Shown piece after piece: positions 1-11,293 of a stretch of 24,563 nt of DNA. The notes under the pieces are model-generated. The model saw nothing but the letters and a program-made list of their open reading frames with translations, had not been told where the DNA came from and ran no database searches. The number at the start of each line of letters is the position of its first letter. Position 1 is the stretch's first letter. The position numbers were made by a program, and so were the translations under genes. The DNA is from Asterionellopsis glacialis (Eukaryota > Bacillariophyta > Plagiogrammaphyceae > Rhaphoneidales > Asterionellopsidaceae). The stretch spans positions 1 to 24,563 of the forward strand of contig WKLE02005577.1 in assembly GCA_014885115.2 (NCBI GenBank). The letters are read 5' to 3'.

Positions 1-5
1 AAAAA

Positions 6-41
6 GCACCTCATATGAGGTATATACCTCATATGAGGTGC
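6..41. repeat. 36-bp perfect palindrome
   Basis: Positions 6-41 equal their own reverse complement. The palindrome is built from two copies of the 14-bp palindrome ACCTCATATGAGGT (8-21 and 26-39) separated by ATAT and bounded by GC on each side. Symmetry stops at 5 and 42. It could form a cruciform or be the arm of an element cut by the window edge. Confidence 0.9.
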
Positions 42-137
42 ATGGTAGAGTAGACACCAGAGCGCTCACCAACTCTTTTCATGACAACAGCTTCCACAAG
101 CGAGTGTAATACCCCATTATGGGTGCAAGGGGAGCAA

Positions 138-158
138 ATGGGACAGAGTTTGTCCCAT
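138..158. repeat. Short inverted repeat (8-bp arms)
   Basis: ATGGGACA (138-145) and TGTCCCAT (151-158) are exact reverse complements around a 5-base spacer. No function can be assigned. Confidence 0.6.
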
Positions 159-2730
159 CGTTTCCCTAAAAATGATCTATCTCTCTACCATATTGGTTGA
201 CAAACAACCTCCCCATTGCTTTTTTAGCCACGTTAATTTTTTAAGCATTGCAGTAGACCCTTGTAGAAGTTGTACCAAGCAAGAAACATGTGTATCCAAA
301 TGACAGTGAAAACAACCAGGAGGAACCAAAGTTGTCATCAACAACATGCAGCTCTCAACTACATTGACAATGATAATCATCAAACGAACAAACACCAACA
401 TGTCAGAATCCCAGGACAAGGAGTGCCTATCACATCATCTTGTCCAGACCACATGTGGCACTGGACGAAGTGGTGGTGCAGACACAAGAAAACCCACCAT
501 CAAGTAGGGGATACAACAGAAAAAAGACTGAACAAGTCATCATTGAACAGTGATGACAGCTCTTGGCAATGGAAATGATGTGTGGAGGGTCCTATCTGTC
601 CATCCTATCTCCCAAAACATTCAAGATGCAAAAGAAAATTGACAAACTTGATCAAATTGTGAACATCATGGAACTAAAGAAGAGGATCTATATATACCTG
701 ATACTACAAGAAACATCATGGCTTGAAGGCAATGATTATGAAAATAATTGTATTGAAATAGGGCATACCTTTTCTTTCCACAGGGAAGAAACAAACCAAC
801 ATGCAATAGAGGATGAGGAGGAGTGGAAATCATCTTATCAAAATGTGCAAAATACTAGATGTGGGAAGCTGCTAGAGCCAATACACCAGCAATAAGCAAC
901 TACATAAGCAGATGCCCAAGGTGGATGAACTTGACTCTCCAAACAACAAAAGAAACAAAAAAGGAAAGAAAGAAAAAGTACTAAATCTGCACTGCATATA
1001 CCATCCCAACATCAGAAAATTGGAAGAAGAGATCAACAACTTTTTTACAACAGCCTGAATGACTACCTTTGTGACATGTGATCAGATGATTGAGCTATTG
1101 CAATTGGAGTAGGCACAAACAGCCCCCTTGGTACAAGGATGAAACAACATAATCATATTGATGATCATCCTACGATAGGAAGTCATGCTGATTCCTACAA
1201 TAGGAATGATGACACTCATTAACTGCTTGAAGACACCATGCACCAACACAAACTTTTTGCAGCAAATGCATTCTTCAAACACAAGGGATACTATACCTGG
1301 TACTCTGAGTCATTACAAGCAAGAAGTCAAATTGGCTACTTTTTTGTATTGCAATGTGAACAGAGTGCAAGGTTACTGGAGATTAAAAAAATGTAGAAGT
1401 TAGAGTATGTTCAGATTGTTATTCAGCACAATAAAACTACAGCTACATATAAACAACCACATGAAAGAAAAACAAGTCAAGGAAAAAAAAAAGAGAATGT
1501 CATGGCATATGCCAACTAGAGACTCCTGTACCATGACTAAAAAAAGGAGGGATTTGTAATTAAAGTTGGGAAACAAATAAATCAAAGAAGCAACAGTGTG
1601 CTGAATTTGATATCACTCAAGAACTCAATCAGGTAATTACAAAGACAGCTAAAATAATACTTGCCACTGAAGAGAAGAGAATGACAAAGAACTGATACAA
1701 CTTTATTCACTGGAAACTTGATGCTCTACAAACAGCACATGATGAGTCCTATATATATGCATCTGGCAGTCCAAACAACAGTGACAAGCACAACGTGTTG
1801 TAAAAAGAAAGAGAGTAACACTAAGACAGGAAATCAAAATATCAAAAAGAGAAAGGTTTCAGGAAATTACAGAAGAAATAGCACAAGTCAATTTCAAAAG
1901 CAAACCAAAAGAAGTATGGAAAAGTGTGAGAAGTTTGGAAGCCTGCACCAAAGACCCCCACCAATGCCCAACACAACTCAAAACAAAGCATTTAGACAAT
2001 GGCAAACTAGTGCAAAGAGATGATCAAAACCTGAAAGTACTTCTTACCCCACACCACTTCTCTCAAAAATATTTAATGTTGAAAGCTAACCCATAGATAT
2101 GGAACTAATCAAAAGCATGATTCTTTAATTAGGATCTAGACTAAGGGGGTGTGTCATCCATTGAATAAAAAGCTGAAAAATGGGGGGATTCGCATTCTGC
2201 TCTTGACGGAGCTCGTACAGACAGACAGTAGAATTGTGTGATTGACATCATCTCGCGACTGATTGCGCGTGAATAATAATATGATTACAAAAGAACGGTT
2301 TGAGTATGTAGATTAGACATCTCGGATATTGTTTCTGGCTTTTTGACACGCATGCGTCAGCAGTCAGAGAAAAGAGGGGACAGAGAAGCTCAGATAGGTG
2401 AAGGGCCGACTGAGGATTCGGAAAAAAAATAAACATATGGATCTTTGCGATTGTATAGGTGCTAGGTAAACTTCAAAAATAGAAAAATATTTATTTAAAT
2501 GTACTTCATAATTTTTATTTTATACCTTTCAAGTCATACTAAAAGAAGGTAAAAAAATTGAAATACAAATTAAAATTTAGCGAACAACTAGAGAGTTAAG
2601 TTTGATGACTACGTTTCTGCAAATACTCTGTCAGAGGCCTTTGAGACTCCTCCCCAAACACCTAGTCTAGCTAGGATCTAGAAAACAACGCTGGAACGAT
2701 CCACAGATCGACAATAAAACAGCGTTCGCT

Positions 2731-3832
2731 ATGAAGTTCTTGGTCGGCTCCTTTTTTGTAACACTAGCATCAACTGCAAATGTTTGTGATGCCTTTGCTC
2801 CATCATCATTAGGGAGGAAATCGTCATCTTCGCCCCTTTCCATGGCAACCAATCATGATAGGAATGGCGATATCTCTGCTGCTGCTACAACTACAAGTCG
2901 TCGTGAAACACTTGGATGGATGGCTGCATCTACCATTGGTACCATGATGTTATCCACCTCCACGCAAGCTGCGAATGCAGTCACCGAATCGGGATTGGAC
3001 GTGGAAGACTTTTTACGTTCTGGTGGTGTATCACAACCAATGGGTGTTAGTGGGCAAGCTGGTAAAAGCAAGCCTGAAACGGGTGTCATATTGAGAGATG
3101 GTTCGGACATATCTCGTGATTCACGTTCAGGTAATGTTTTAGCTGAAATTCTACTAAAAGATGCTGAAAACAGTAAAGATTACACAGCAGCAGTTGTTAG
3201 TTTTACTTCACCTTGGGCACTCGGTACGTTTTTTTTTTTCAAGTTTTCGAAATAAATCACACACACACATGTAGTGATATCTAATCCTTCCTTTCTACTT
3301 GTTTCCTTTGTCTTTTTTTCCCTGTTCAAAACGTTTTTTTTTAAAAATCTCACACACACATACAGCCAAGGGTTTTGTCTTTGATGTAGAATGTCGTGAT
3401 GCTGATACGGGTGATGGTGTCTTTTTAATGGTGACACCCGAAACCAACAAGAAGGATTTAAGTGATATACCTAATTCATTCTTTGTCAATCAATTGGTGG
3501 CACCGACAGGTCGATTTTCCTTTTATGGTGCACCTACAGATATGAAAATTAAAAATTCAATTGTACAAGGTGATTATCGCATTATGGATGTAAGTTTTTC
3601 AACATTGGCACAATCGACACAAATGGAAATTCCACGCAAGGCACGTGTAGCTGCAACGATTCCCAAGGGGTCCAATCAAGTTGTCATGTTGGTAGCAAGT
3701 GCATCTGCATCACGATGGAAAAAAGGATCCGAGAAAGTTATTGATACAACCATTCAATCCTTCCGTGCAACGCCTGCACCTAAAACATCCATGAAATTAC
3801 GTGCGAAAGAACGTGACCCTTCTTCCTTGTAA
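2731..3832 (+). CDS. PsbP-like thylakoid-lumen protein
   Basis: Exons 2731-3223 and 3366-3832, 319 residues. The N-terminus is a three-part targeting sequence. Residues 1-21 are a signal peptide ending at DA|FAP with F22 at +1, the diatom plastid motif. Residues 57-58 are a twin arginine followed by a hydrophobic stretch and an ANA site near 83, as for Tat import into the thylakoid lumen. The mature part resembles the PsbP fold, best at the end: a VAATIPKG strand, a VVMLVASA strand, then RWKKG and a terminal helix ending in SFRA. PsbP relatives assist photosystem II oxygen evolution or photosystem assembly; which role applies here is unknown. The unspliced frame stops inside the intron at 3253. 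Family assignment is likely, exact orthology open. Confidence 0.75.
3224..3365 (+). other. Intron of PsbP-like gene (142 bp)
   Basis: The donor G|GTACGT lies at 3224 and the acceptor ACAG ends at 3365. Phase 1: the split codon GCC restores a continuous ...WALAKGF... reading. The intron holds T-runs and two CACACACACAT stretches, the first followed by another possible TAG acceptor (3271-3273). Confidence 0.85.
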
Positions 3833-4969
3833 TTCAATTTTTTTTAAAAAAGTAAAAAAGTCTTTTGAATATATATCGAAAGGCAACATAACATGTACAC
3901 GTTTCATTTCTGAATAATGCCCAAGAATGTGATGGATTTTCTTTCTCTAGTATGAATACATTTTTAGAAGAATACACATTTTGTTCCATGTTTTCCTAAT
4001 GTAATGGAGGTGTGCCAATGCTGTGCGAGTACTTTTTTTCATAATGTAGGGAACATAATACCAGAGTCTTTGAGTCAAAACAACAGTTACTCATAATGAT
4101 GACGTAGTTTGAAAGTCTGAATTCAAGAATCTTGACAAATGGCTTGTTTCTTCTTAATTTGGAGACGCAACTAGTAGAGGTAGTCGAAAACAAAAAAGAG
4201 GAATGAAAGAAGAGCATGCATGAGCAGGTGTATCCCTGCAAGTGGTACCAGTACACTGTACCTACTGTGTATGGAAGACATCAGGATCTCTTATTCTGCA
4301 CAATCATAATCTTTCTCACTGGTGGCGGTGCTTGTATATTATAAATTTGATAGTTGTAGTAAGTATTGGTGTTTAAAAAAGAAAACTAAATTGTGGTGAC
4401 ATTTCACAAACTAAAAGGATACCTCCTCATTCCATCTCGATAATCAGACATTCATGTCTTCCATGTGAGATAAAGATTCTTTGATTTTGGCGCGACAAAT
4501 AATAATGATATAGATGGATAAAAAAAAACAAAAAAGAGATTTTTTTGTGGGTTGCACCACACAAACATTGAGAACGCACGACTCGAGACATGTTTGAATG
4601 GATGGACAACATAAATAAATACTATGTTGAGCGCGAACGATTGTGAGTGCAAAGATGAATCGAATCGAACGAGAATGGAATCAATGACGTCATAATGGGT
4701 TCTTCGTCGATAATAGATCGGAGATCAAACGCTTGATTCTACTCTCTGGATATGTTGATGTCATCGATAATCTGATATCATCGATCATGGAACATGGTCG
4801 AATTTTATCATTGGTTTTACCGCTTGTTCCTTCTTTTTGTGTGTCGTTCGAGAATTTTTTCATGATTTGCGTCGTTTTCTCTCCATGACATGGATCATTA
4901 GAAAACTTTATAGAGAGTATCGTACATGAACCCCTACTTACCTTACTGAACTAACCATAAAAAAGAAGA
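3833..4969. other. Intergenic region
   Basis: No gene is supported. It holds T/A homopolymers just after the stop, a GTAC-rich patch near 4244-4262 (GGTAC and GTACC as inverted arms), a TTTTGGCGCG E2F-like word at 4485-4494, a full TGACGTCA at 4685-4692, and two TCATCGAT copies at 4761-4768 and 4778-4785. The right half is probably the promoter of the gene at 4970. Confidence 0.6.
4685..4692. promoter_or_regulatory. CRE-type palindrome TGACGTCA
   Basis: A perfect bZIP-type TGACGTCA lies 278 bases before the ATG at 4970. TGACGT elements mediate CO2/light control of carbonic anhydrase genes in Phaeodactylum, so a bZIP site is plausible, but one 8-mer can occur by chance. Confidence 0.4.
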
Positions 4970-7247
4970 ATGAATATTAGTTGTTTTGTGATCCTCCTTT
5001 TGTTTTCTTACAATAATGTCAGCAACGCATTTACCTTACAACAACAAAAACAACAAAAAGGACATTATGGACAATCATATGTCATGAATTCCATAGCGAT
5101 GACAAGAAGAAGAGTACATTCTAATAATAATATTAATAATTATAATAATAATAGAAAGGTAAGTACTACAAAACTACAACAAAATCAAAATAAAAATACA
5201 AATGAAAATGAAGAATCAAATAATAACAAAAGGAACAAAAAAATCAATGCAACAAATCGACGATCCTTTTTAGTCAATACAGCATCAGCATTATGCACAA
5301 CAACAACAACAGCGACAGCTACCATAATGATGCCCTCCGTTGCTACAGCACGTGCTGGATTAGTCCAATTTCCATGTGCAGATGGTGAATTAGGCAATAC
5401 CTATAATTTTATGAGAAGTGGTGAAAGTTTGTTGGAAGCAGATAATATATGGTCAACCAATCCATTATTTTTAACCAATCGTGAGGCTGCCCTGAGTGAA
5501 AGGGGTATTGAACAAGTCGAACGGACATGTCGTGCCTTGATTGCTGGGGGAATCAATCCTAGTAGTCCCATGTCACCTACCATTGTACGGTATTCCTTGG
5601 CAGCATCTACCATTGATACAGCCAATATCGTTGGACGAGAATTAAAAATTGGACGTGATCGATTAGTACCCGAATTCAACTTTATGGATCCACGAGCAGT
5701 GGGGAAATGGGATATGTTACCCCTCAATACAACCCAGGCAGCTGTCTTTGCCATGGATAATGATGAAGCCGGTCCCTATGGAAAAAATGGTAGACCACCT
5801 GCCAATGAAGATAGCACACCTCATGAAACATTACAAGATCAAGCTGTACGATTACGACAATTATTATCTGGTACGTTATGGATGATGCATACATACATGC
5901 ATACATATTATGTTGTAATGATACTGCAAATATTGTTTGTATTTGTAACCCTATGATTGTGAAAGGAAAACGAAAATGAAAAAGAAATATGGATATTACT
6001 GTCGTTTGTACCTTTCCCATTATTCTCATCCCTCCCTCACGTAACTCGTCTCTTTTTTTGATATCTCTGTATTGGTGCATGGCATAATAACAGTTTTGGA
6101 AACACAATATTCAGGTGATACTGTATTATTAATATTTCCAGATGGGACAGGTCCAGCTTTGTTATCCGCCTTAATTGCAGGGATTGATTTAAATCGTGTA
6201 CATGAATTAGAATTTCAACCATCGGAAATACGTTTAAATGTAACCATGGGTAATACGTTAAAGGTATTACAACAAAAACAAGAATCTAATATCAAGGAAA
6301 GATATCAACAAACATTACAAATGGGCCGTACGGAATTGAATCATTTAAAGAATACGTCACCAGAGGATATTATGAATGTGAAAGATCAACAATTAGAACA
6401 GGATCGTCTTGAAATGGAAGCACAACAATTGGAAAAACAATTGGAAAAACAAAAATTAGAAGAAACCATCAAGGCTGAACAACGTGAACGTATGAAACAA
6501 ATTGAACAAGAACGTCAACGTAAACGTGATGCAATTGCCAATGAACGTAAACAAAAACAACAACAAATGATGACAACAAAAAGTAATGACAGTTCTACAA
6601 CAACAGCAACAACAACTAATCCACAAGAACAATCACAAAGTCCAATATCTGTTATTTTAGGATCTTTGGGTGCCTTGGGTGTAGGTGCATTGTCTCTTGC
6701 CAAAAGTAGTGAGACGGATAATGATAATGCTGATACAAGTAATAGGAATAATACAATTGTGACAACCACGAAAGAGATCAATGGAACGACACCACAAAAC
6801 GAAACAACGATTTCAACTACTATTGATGAAAGTATGGTTGTAGAAATGGCAAATATGAATCGTACCAATGATGGATTGTCACAAAGGACAAATGTCACTA
6901 CTACTAGTACCAGGACGGATGAAAATGACAATGAAGCACCACAAAAGAGTATTCCATTGATGACCAACAACAATGGCGAAACTCGAATCAATGATGGGGT
7001 CATATCTTCTGGCAAGAGTGGTAAGGAAACAACAACAACAATATCGTTACCAACATCGATTAACCTTGATATCTCATCATCATCATCGAGGGATACGATG
7101 AATGCTGCTGCTGCTGATTCCACAGGCGACACGGCTCTCCTCAAAGCCAAACAAGCCATGAACAATTATTTAGATGAAGATGATGGTGGTGAAGCATGGT
7201 TACAAAGTTTAAATGAAATTATTGATGAATCTGATAATGGTAAATGA
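4970..7247 (+). CDS. Lumen-targeted histidine-phosphatase-like protein lacking catalytic His, with coiled coil
   Basis: Exons 4970-5870 and 6094-7247, 684 residues. Residues 1-20 are a signal peptide ending NA|FTL (F21 at +1), followed by an Asn/Gln-rich linker. A twin arginine at 97-98, a hydrophobic stretch and ATARA (125-129) suggest delivery to the thylakoid lumen. Residues about 134-350 follow the histidine phosphatase (PGAM-like) pattern: LSERGIEQV (175-183), STIDTA (213-218), a PEFNFMD...GKWD segment and the terminal strand plus helix. However, the RHG motif is R149-S150-G151 and the second SHG motif is P316-D317-G318, so both catalytic histidines are missing. Residues 388-460 are a highly charged coiled coil rich in Gln, Glu, Lys and Arg. 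Residues 484-503 are hydrophobic (possible membrane contact), and an Asn/Thr/Ser-rich tail ends in an acidic segment. Probably a scaffold or regulatory pseudo-enzyme; function unknown. Confidence 0.75.
5871..6093 (+). other. Intron of pseudo-phosphatase gene (223 bp)
   Basis: The donor G|GTACGT is at 5871 and the preferred acceptor ACAG ends at 6093 (phase 1). A second acceptor, TCAG ending at 6114, is also in frame and would drop seven residues (VLETQYS). The first is preferred because those residues continue the helix leading into the VLLIFPDG strand. Confidence 0.8.
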
Positions 7248-7544
7248 TTTGAATGGTAACGTTATTATACTAACTAATTAGTAAGTGTACTCATGAGAAG
7301 AGAAAAACACACACGCACACACACCCAAGATCTTATTTTTTCATTCGTAACCACTAACTATATATTATGTAGAAGGCTCGGTTTTTAGTTCCACCCTCTC
7401 ATGCCGTGGCAATGTCGAGTATAGCCATAATCAACACTTGAATTGGAGAGGAGCCAAAACTAGAGAGACATCCAAGTTTGCTGCCGTTTATATTACGAAA
7501 TTATGCACTACTTGAATTCTCATTGATGAAGGTACTCCTATGTC
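7248..7544. other. Convergent 3' intergenic spacer
   Basis: This 297-bp spacer lies between two convergent stop codons. It contains a CA-rich microsatellite near 7306-7325 and no gene. Both 3' UTRs must fit or overlap here. Confidence 0.6.
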
Positions 7545-10500
7545 TTACTCTATTTCAGCAAGCAAATCATCGCCATCAACATTGTCTTTGTTTTCAACAT
7601 ATACTTTCTTGATTGTGCCTGCAATGGGAGCTTTGATTTCTGTCTCCATCTTCATTGCCGACAACTTGAAAAGTGTTTGGCCTTCTTCCACAGAGTCTCC
7701 ATCACTCGCAAGTACATCAACAATTACTCCAGGCATTGGACAACCTAGGTGACCCTTGTTGGTTGGGTCGCACTTTTCACGTCTGGCTGATTTTATAGCA
7801 CCACCACCGCCGGCAGCCAATTTGAGTGGGGTCACCTCGTCAGGGGTACGAATGAACCAGCGTTCACCATTAACTTCCAAACTAACTGCACGAGTTCCGG
7901 TCGCCTCATCATATTGGTCAATTGCAGAAACCCGGATGAAATATTCTTTGCCTGGCCCAATCGCTACCTCAACCTCTTCACCAGTTTTCATTGGGCGAAG
8001 AAAGACGTTGGTAGGGAGATCACTGATGGATCCGTAAATTTTCTCGAAGGCAAGCCACTCTTTGAAGACAGCCGGGTAAAGTGCATGAGACAAAAGGTCC
8101 TTGTAAGAAATTCTTGACTCTCCGAATGCTTCTTTGAGCATCTTTTCAGATGCATCAAAGTCGTAATCGGGCAACTCAGCTCCTGGACGACCCTCAAAGC
8201 ACTCTCTACCATCTGGAAGAGAACGTCCTTTCAATACCTTGGAACGAAGAGGTTCAGGGAAACCTCCCGGAGGAGGTCCCATTGCCCCCTGGAAGTACTC
8301 AATGACAGAGTTGGGAAGAGGAAGCTTGTCAGCATCTGCAAGTACATCCTCCTTTGTGACACCAAGACTAATCATGAACTGTGCCAAATCACCCACGACT
8401 TTGGAGGAAGGTGTGACCTTGGGAATATCTCCCATGAGCTTGTTAGCATCTTGATATGCCTTCTTTACCTCTCCGAATCGGCCCGTCAATCCTAGTTGTT
8501 GGGATTGGAACAAGAGATTAGTATATTGACCACCAGGGATTTCGTGCATGTAAACATTGCTACCAACTGCAGAACTCAACTGTGGAACTTCAAAAGGTGA
8601 GTATTGGTTTCTCTTGCTCTCCCAATACTGATTAAGTAATTGAAGAGCTTCAAGGTTAAGATGGTTTTCGTCACTTCCTACAGCCGCTACGATCGCTCCT
8701 AGACATGGCTGCGAGCTGAGACCAGACATTGAGTCAATGGCACCATCAACTATATCGGCTCCCGAATCAGCGCCTGCGAGCATTGCAGATACTCCCATAC
8801 CTGCTGTGTCATGTGTGTGAAGGTGGATCGGAACATCGGGATACTTCCTGCGAAGCTCACCGACAAGCATTTTGACTGCTCGAGGAGTCAAAAGACCTGC
8901 CATATCCTTGATGGCAAGGGCATGGGTGCCAAGATTCATCAGTTCTTCTGCATAATCAAGATAATATTTAAGATTATATTTGTTGTCAGCACTTGTGTTT
9001 GTCACATCTCCAGTGTAACAGATGGCAGCTTCCACAAAGCCACCAGCAGCAACAGCTGCCTTGATGCCGAGTTCCATGTTTCCAGTGTAATTGAGTGAGT
9101 CGAAGACACGGAAAACGTCAATGCCGCTGTCATATGCTTGCTTACAGAAAGCATATACAAGATTATCGGGGTAGGATGTGTACCCGACTGCATTTGCGCC
9201 ACGTAAAAGCATTTGGAAGCAGACATCAGGAGCGGCCGCTCGAAGTTTTTCAAGACGTTCCCAAGGACACTCGTGCAAGAAACGCATTGCTACGTCAAAT
9301 GTGGCACCACCCCACATCTCCTCACTGAAAACGTCAGCGTTTGCGAATGCAGCATTGGTAGCTTCAGCGGCAAGGAGGAGATCTTTTGTTCTCATACGAG
9401 TTGCGAGAATACTCTGGTGGGCATCTCTCCAAGTTGTATCTGTTACTAGTAGACGTGGATGATTTCTTACTGCTTTGGCCAATGCCGAAGCGCCCTGTTC
9501 ACGCAAAATCTTTCGGAAGCTCGGTGTTACAACTCCCTCAACTTTTTTATTAGCCAGAATTGCCTTGATAGCCTTGGTATCTGGAGGCGTCACATCAGCG
9601 ACCGGAAGTCCTGCGCATATCTCTGGGTTCGCACCTAACGTCGATGGATGTCCATTAACAGCCAAATTTGCAATATACTTGAGGTACCCCTCTAAATCAT
9701 CAAGTTTTTGATAGCACTGACTCTTGCGCCCCGGCACGGGTGTTGTGTCAAGCAACTTGGGGTTTTGTTCAATGAAGTTGAGGTCAAAGTTTCCATTCAT
9801 AAACTCTGGATGAGCAAGTACGTTTAATAGGAAAGGGATGTTGTTCTTGACACCACGAATGTGGTTTTCGATAAGTGTTCTGTGCATTCGGCGCACAACA
9901 CCCTCCCATGTGCTGCCCTTCGCAGTATACTGAAAATTAGGAAATAAAATAGATTTTGTTAGGCACGCTGGTTTGAACTAAAGGGTCGTTCACGACGCAC
10001 ATGGTATTCTCAATGCATTCTCACCTTGACCAACAAACTATCAAAGTAGGGTTGGATAACCATACCCGCGTATCCACACCCATCAATACGGATCCCAGGC
10101 CCAGTGCTGTGACGGCAAACATCAAGCATACCCGTGTCTGGAGCGAAATCCCTAGCGGGATCCTCCGTTGTAATACGACATTGCATAGCAATACCTACAG
10201 GAATGATTGTTTCCTGGTTTAATCCAAGTTGTTCGAAGGTAGCGCCACCGGCAATGAGGAACGTGGATTGAACAATATCAATGTTCGTCACTTCTTCAGT
10301 TACAGTATGTTCGACTTGAACACGAGGATTGACTTCCATAAAGTAGTGCTGCCCGTTTTCATCTACAAGAAACTCTACAGTTCCGGCACATAAATACTTG
10401 CAAGCCTTTGTTAGTTTCAATGCATCGTCCTGGACGTTCTTTCGGACTTCGCTTGAGTGATGCCACGCTGGTGCAATCTCGATTAACTTCTGGTGACGAC

Positions 10501-11293
10501 GTTGGATAGAGCAGTCTCTCTCCCAAAGATGAACAACATTGCCCTTTCCATCTCCTAAAACTTGAACTTCAACATGTTTGGCGCTACCAACATATCGTTC
10601 AATGAAGCAGCTTCCATCGCCAAAGGACGCCAATGCTTCACTGGCGGCTGCGTTGAAGAGGGGGATCAATTCCTCCCGTGTTCGGACGACACGCATTCCC
10701 TTTCCTCCGCCTCCTTTGGCAGCCTTGATCATGACGGGGAGTCCGTATTTGTCAACAAAATCTTCGGCCTGTTGAGGATCCGTAACGGCTCCATCAGTTC
10801 CAGGAACAACACTCACGCCAGCAGATATAGCGAGTTCCTTTGCCTTGGTCTTGTCACCGAAAATGTCGAGGTGCTCGACCCGTGGACCAATAAAGGTGAT
10901 GTTATTGTCGACACATGCCTGTGCAAACTCGGCAGATTCTGCGAGGAAACCGTATCCAGGATGGATAGCATCGACACCAGCATCCTTTGCAACCTTGATT
11001 ATGCCATCAATGTTGAGGTAGGATCCAACTGGAGTCCCATTCTCGGGAAGGCAGTAGGACTCATCAGCATTCCAACGGTGAGTTCCATGACGGTCTTCGT
11101 GAGCGTAGACCGCGACAGTCTTCATGTTGAGTTCAGTGGCAGCACGAAAGATGCGTACGGCGATTTCTCCACGATTTGCAGCCATGATGGTCTGGAAAGG
11201 GCAAAGTTCGGTAGGATTAGGACGAAGAGGCTTCGTGGAAGTTTGCCTCTGAAACTCCGGCATGCTCATGGCGTTGGGTGGCATCGGCGGCAT
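7545..11293 (-). CDS. PYC: Pyruvate carboxylase
   Basis: Exons 11293-10025 and 9929-7545 (minus), 1217 residues, close to the usual 1150-1200 of single-chain eukaryotic enzymes. It makes oxaloacetate from pyruvate, bicarbonate and ATP. Biotin carboxylase occupies about 33-480: MAANRGEIAVRIFRA, the glycine-rich ATP loop KGGGGKGM (193-200) and the catalytic segment MEVNPRVQVEH (319-329). Carboxyltransferase: DTTWRDAHQS (587-596), IKDMAG with the likely carboxylated K764, and metal-binding H794 and H796 in HLHTHD. The biotinyl domain is C-terminal with SAMKMET and biotin-accepting K1183. The chosen ATG (11293) follows an A-rich leader. An upstream in-frame ATG at 11443 would add 50 residues that do not look like a clear presequence. 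Location is thus probably cytosolic, but organelle targeting through an unseen exon is possible. Confidence 0.96.
9930..10024 (-). other. Intron of pyruvate carboxylase gene (95 bp)
   Basis: On the minus strand the donor AAG|GTGAGA starts at 10024 and the acceptor TTTCAG ends at 9930. Phase 0. Removal joins ...DSLLVK to YTAKGSTWEG, matching the family's conserved reading across this point. Confidence 0.92.

Larger units (their letters stand above)
1..2730. other. Gene-poor left flank
   Basis: No open reading frame here has a recognisable domain; the longest is 110 codons and all are of low complexity. From about 270 to 2035 the + strand is strongly enriched in A over T (for example 30 A to 10 T in 961-1020 and 32 to 9 in 1861-1920). 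The skew disappears after about 2140, where a short run AAGGGGGTG (2142-2150) sits at the boundary. From 2460 to 2730 the sequence is plain AT-rich and is probably the promoter and 5' UTR of the PsbP-like gene. The skewed block could be an old retroelement relic or a non-coding transcript; neither is proven. Confidence 0.5.

Noticed and set aside
2142..2450. A defined LTR starting after AAGGGGGTG
   Set aside because: No matching terminal CA-type end, target-site duplication or second copy is visible in the window, so it is mentioned only as a hypothesis.
4485..4494. TTTTGGCGCG as an E2F site
   Set aside because: It is not palindromic and sits about 480 bases from a plastid-protein gene with no expected E2F control; probably chance.
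6515..7165. A 216-codon minus-strand frame opposite the pseudo-phosphatase tail
   Set aside because: It is the shadow of the Asn/Thr-rich coding strand; its Val/Leu/Ser content follows from complementing AAC, ACA and GAT codons.
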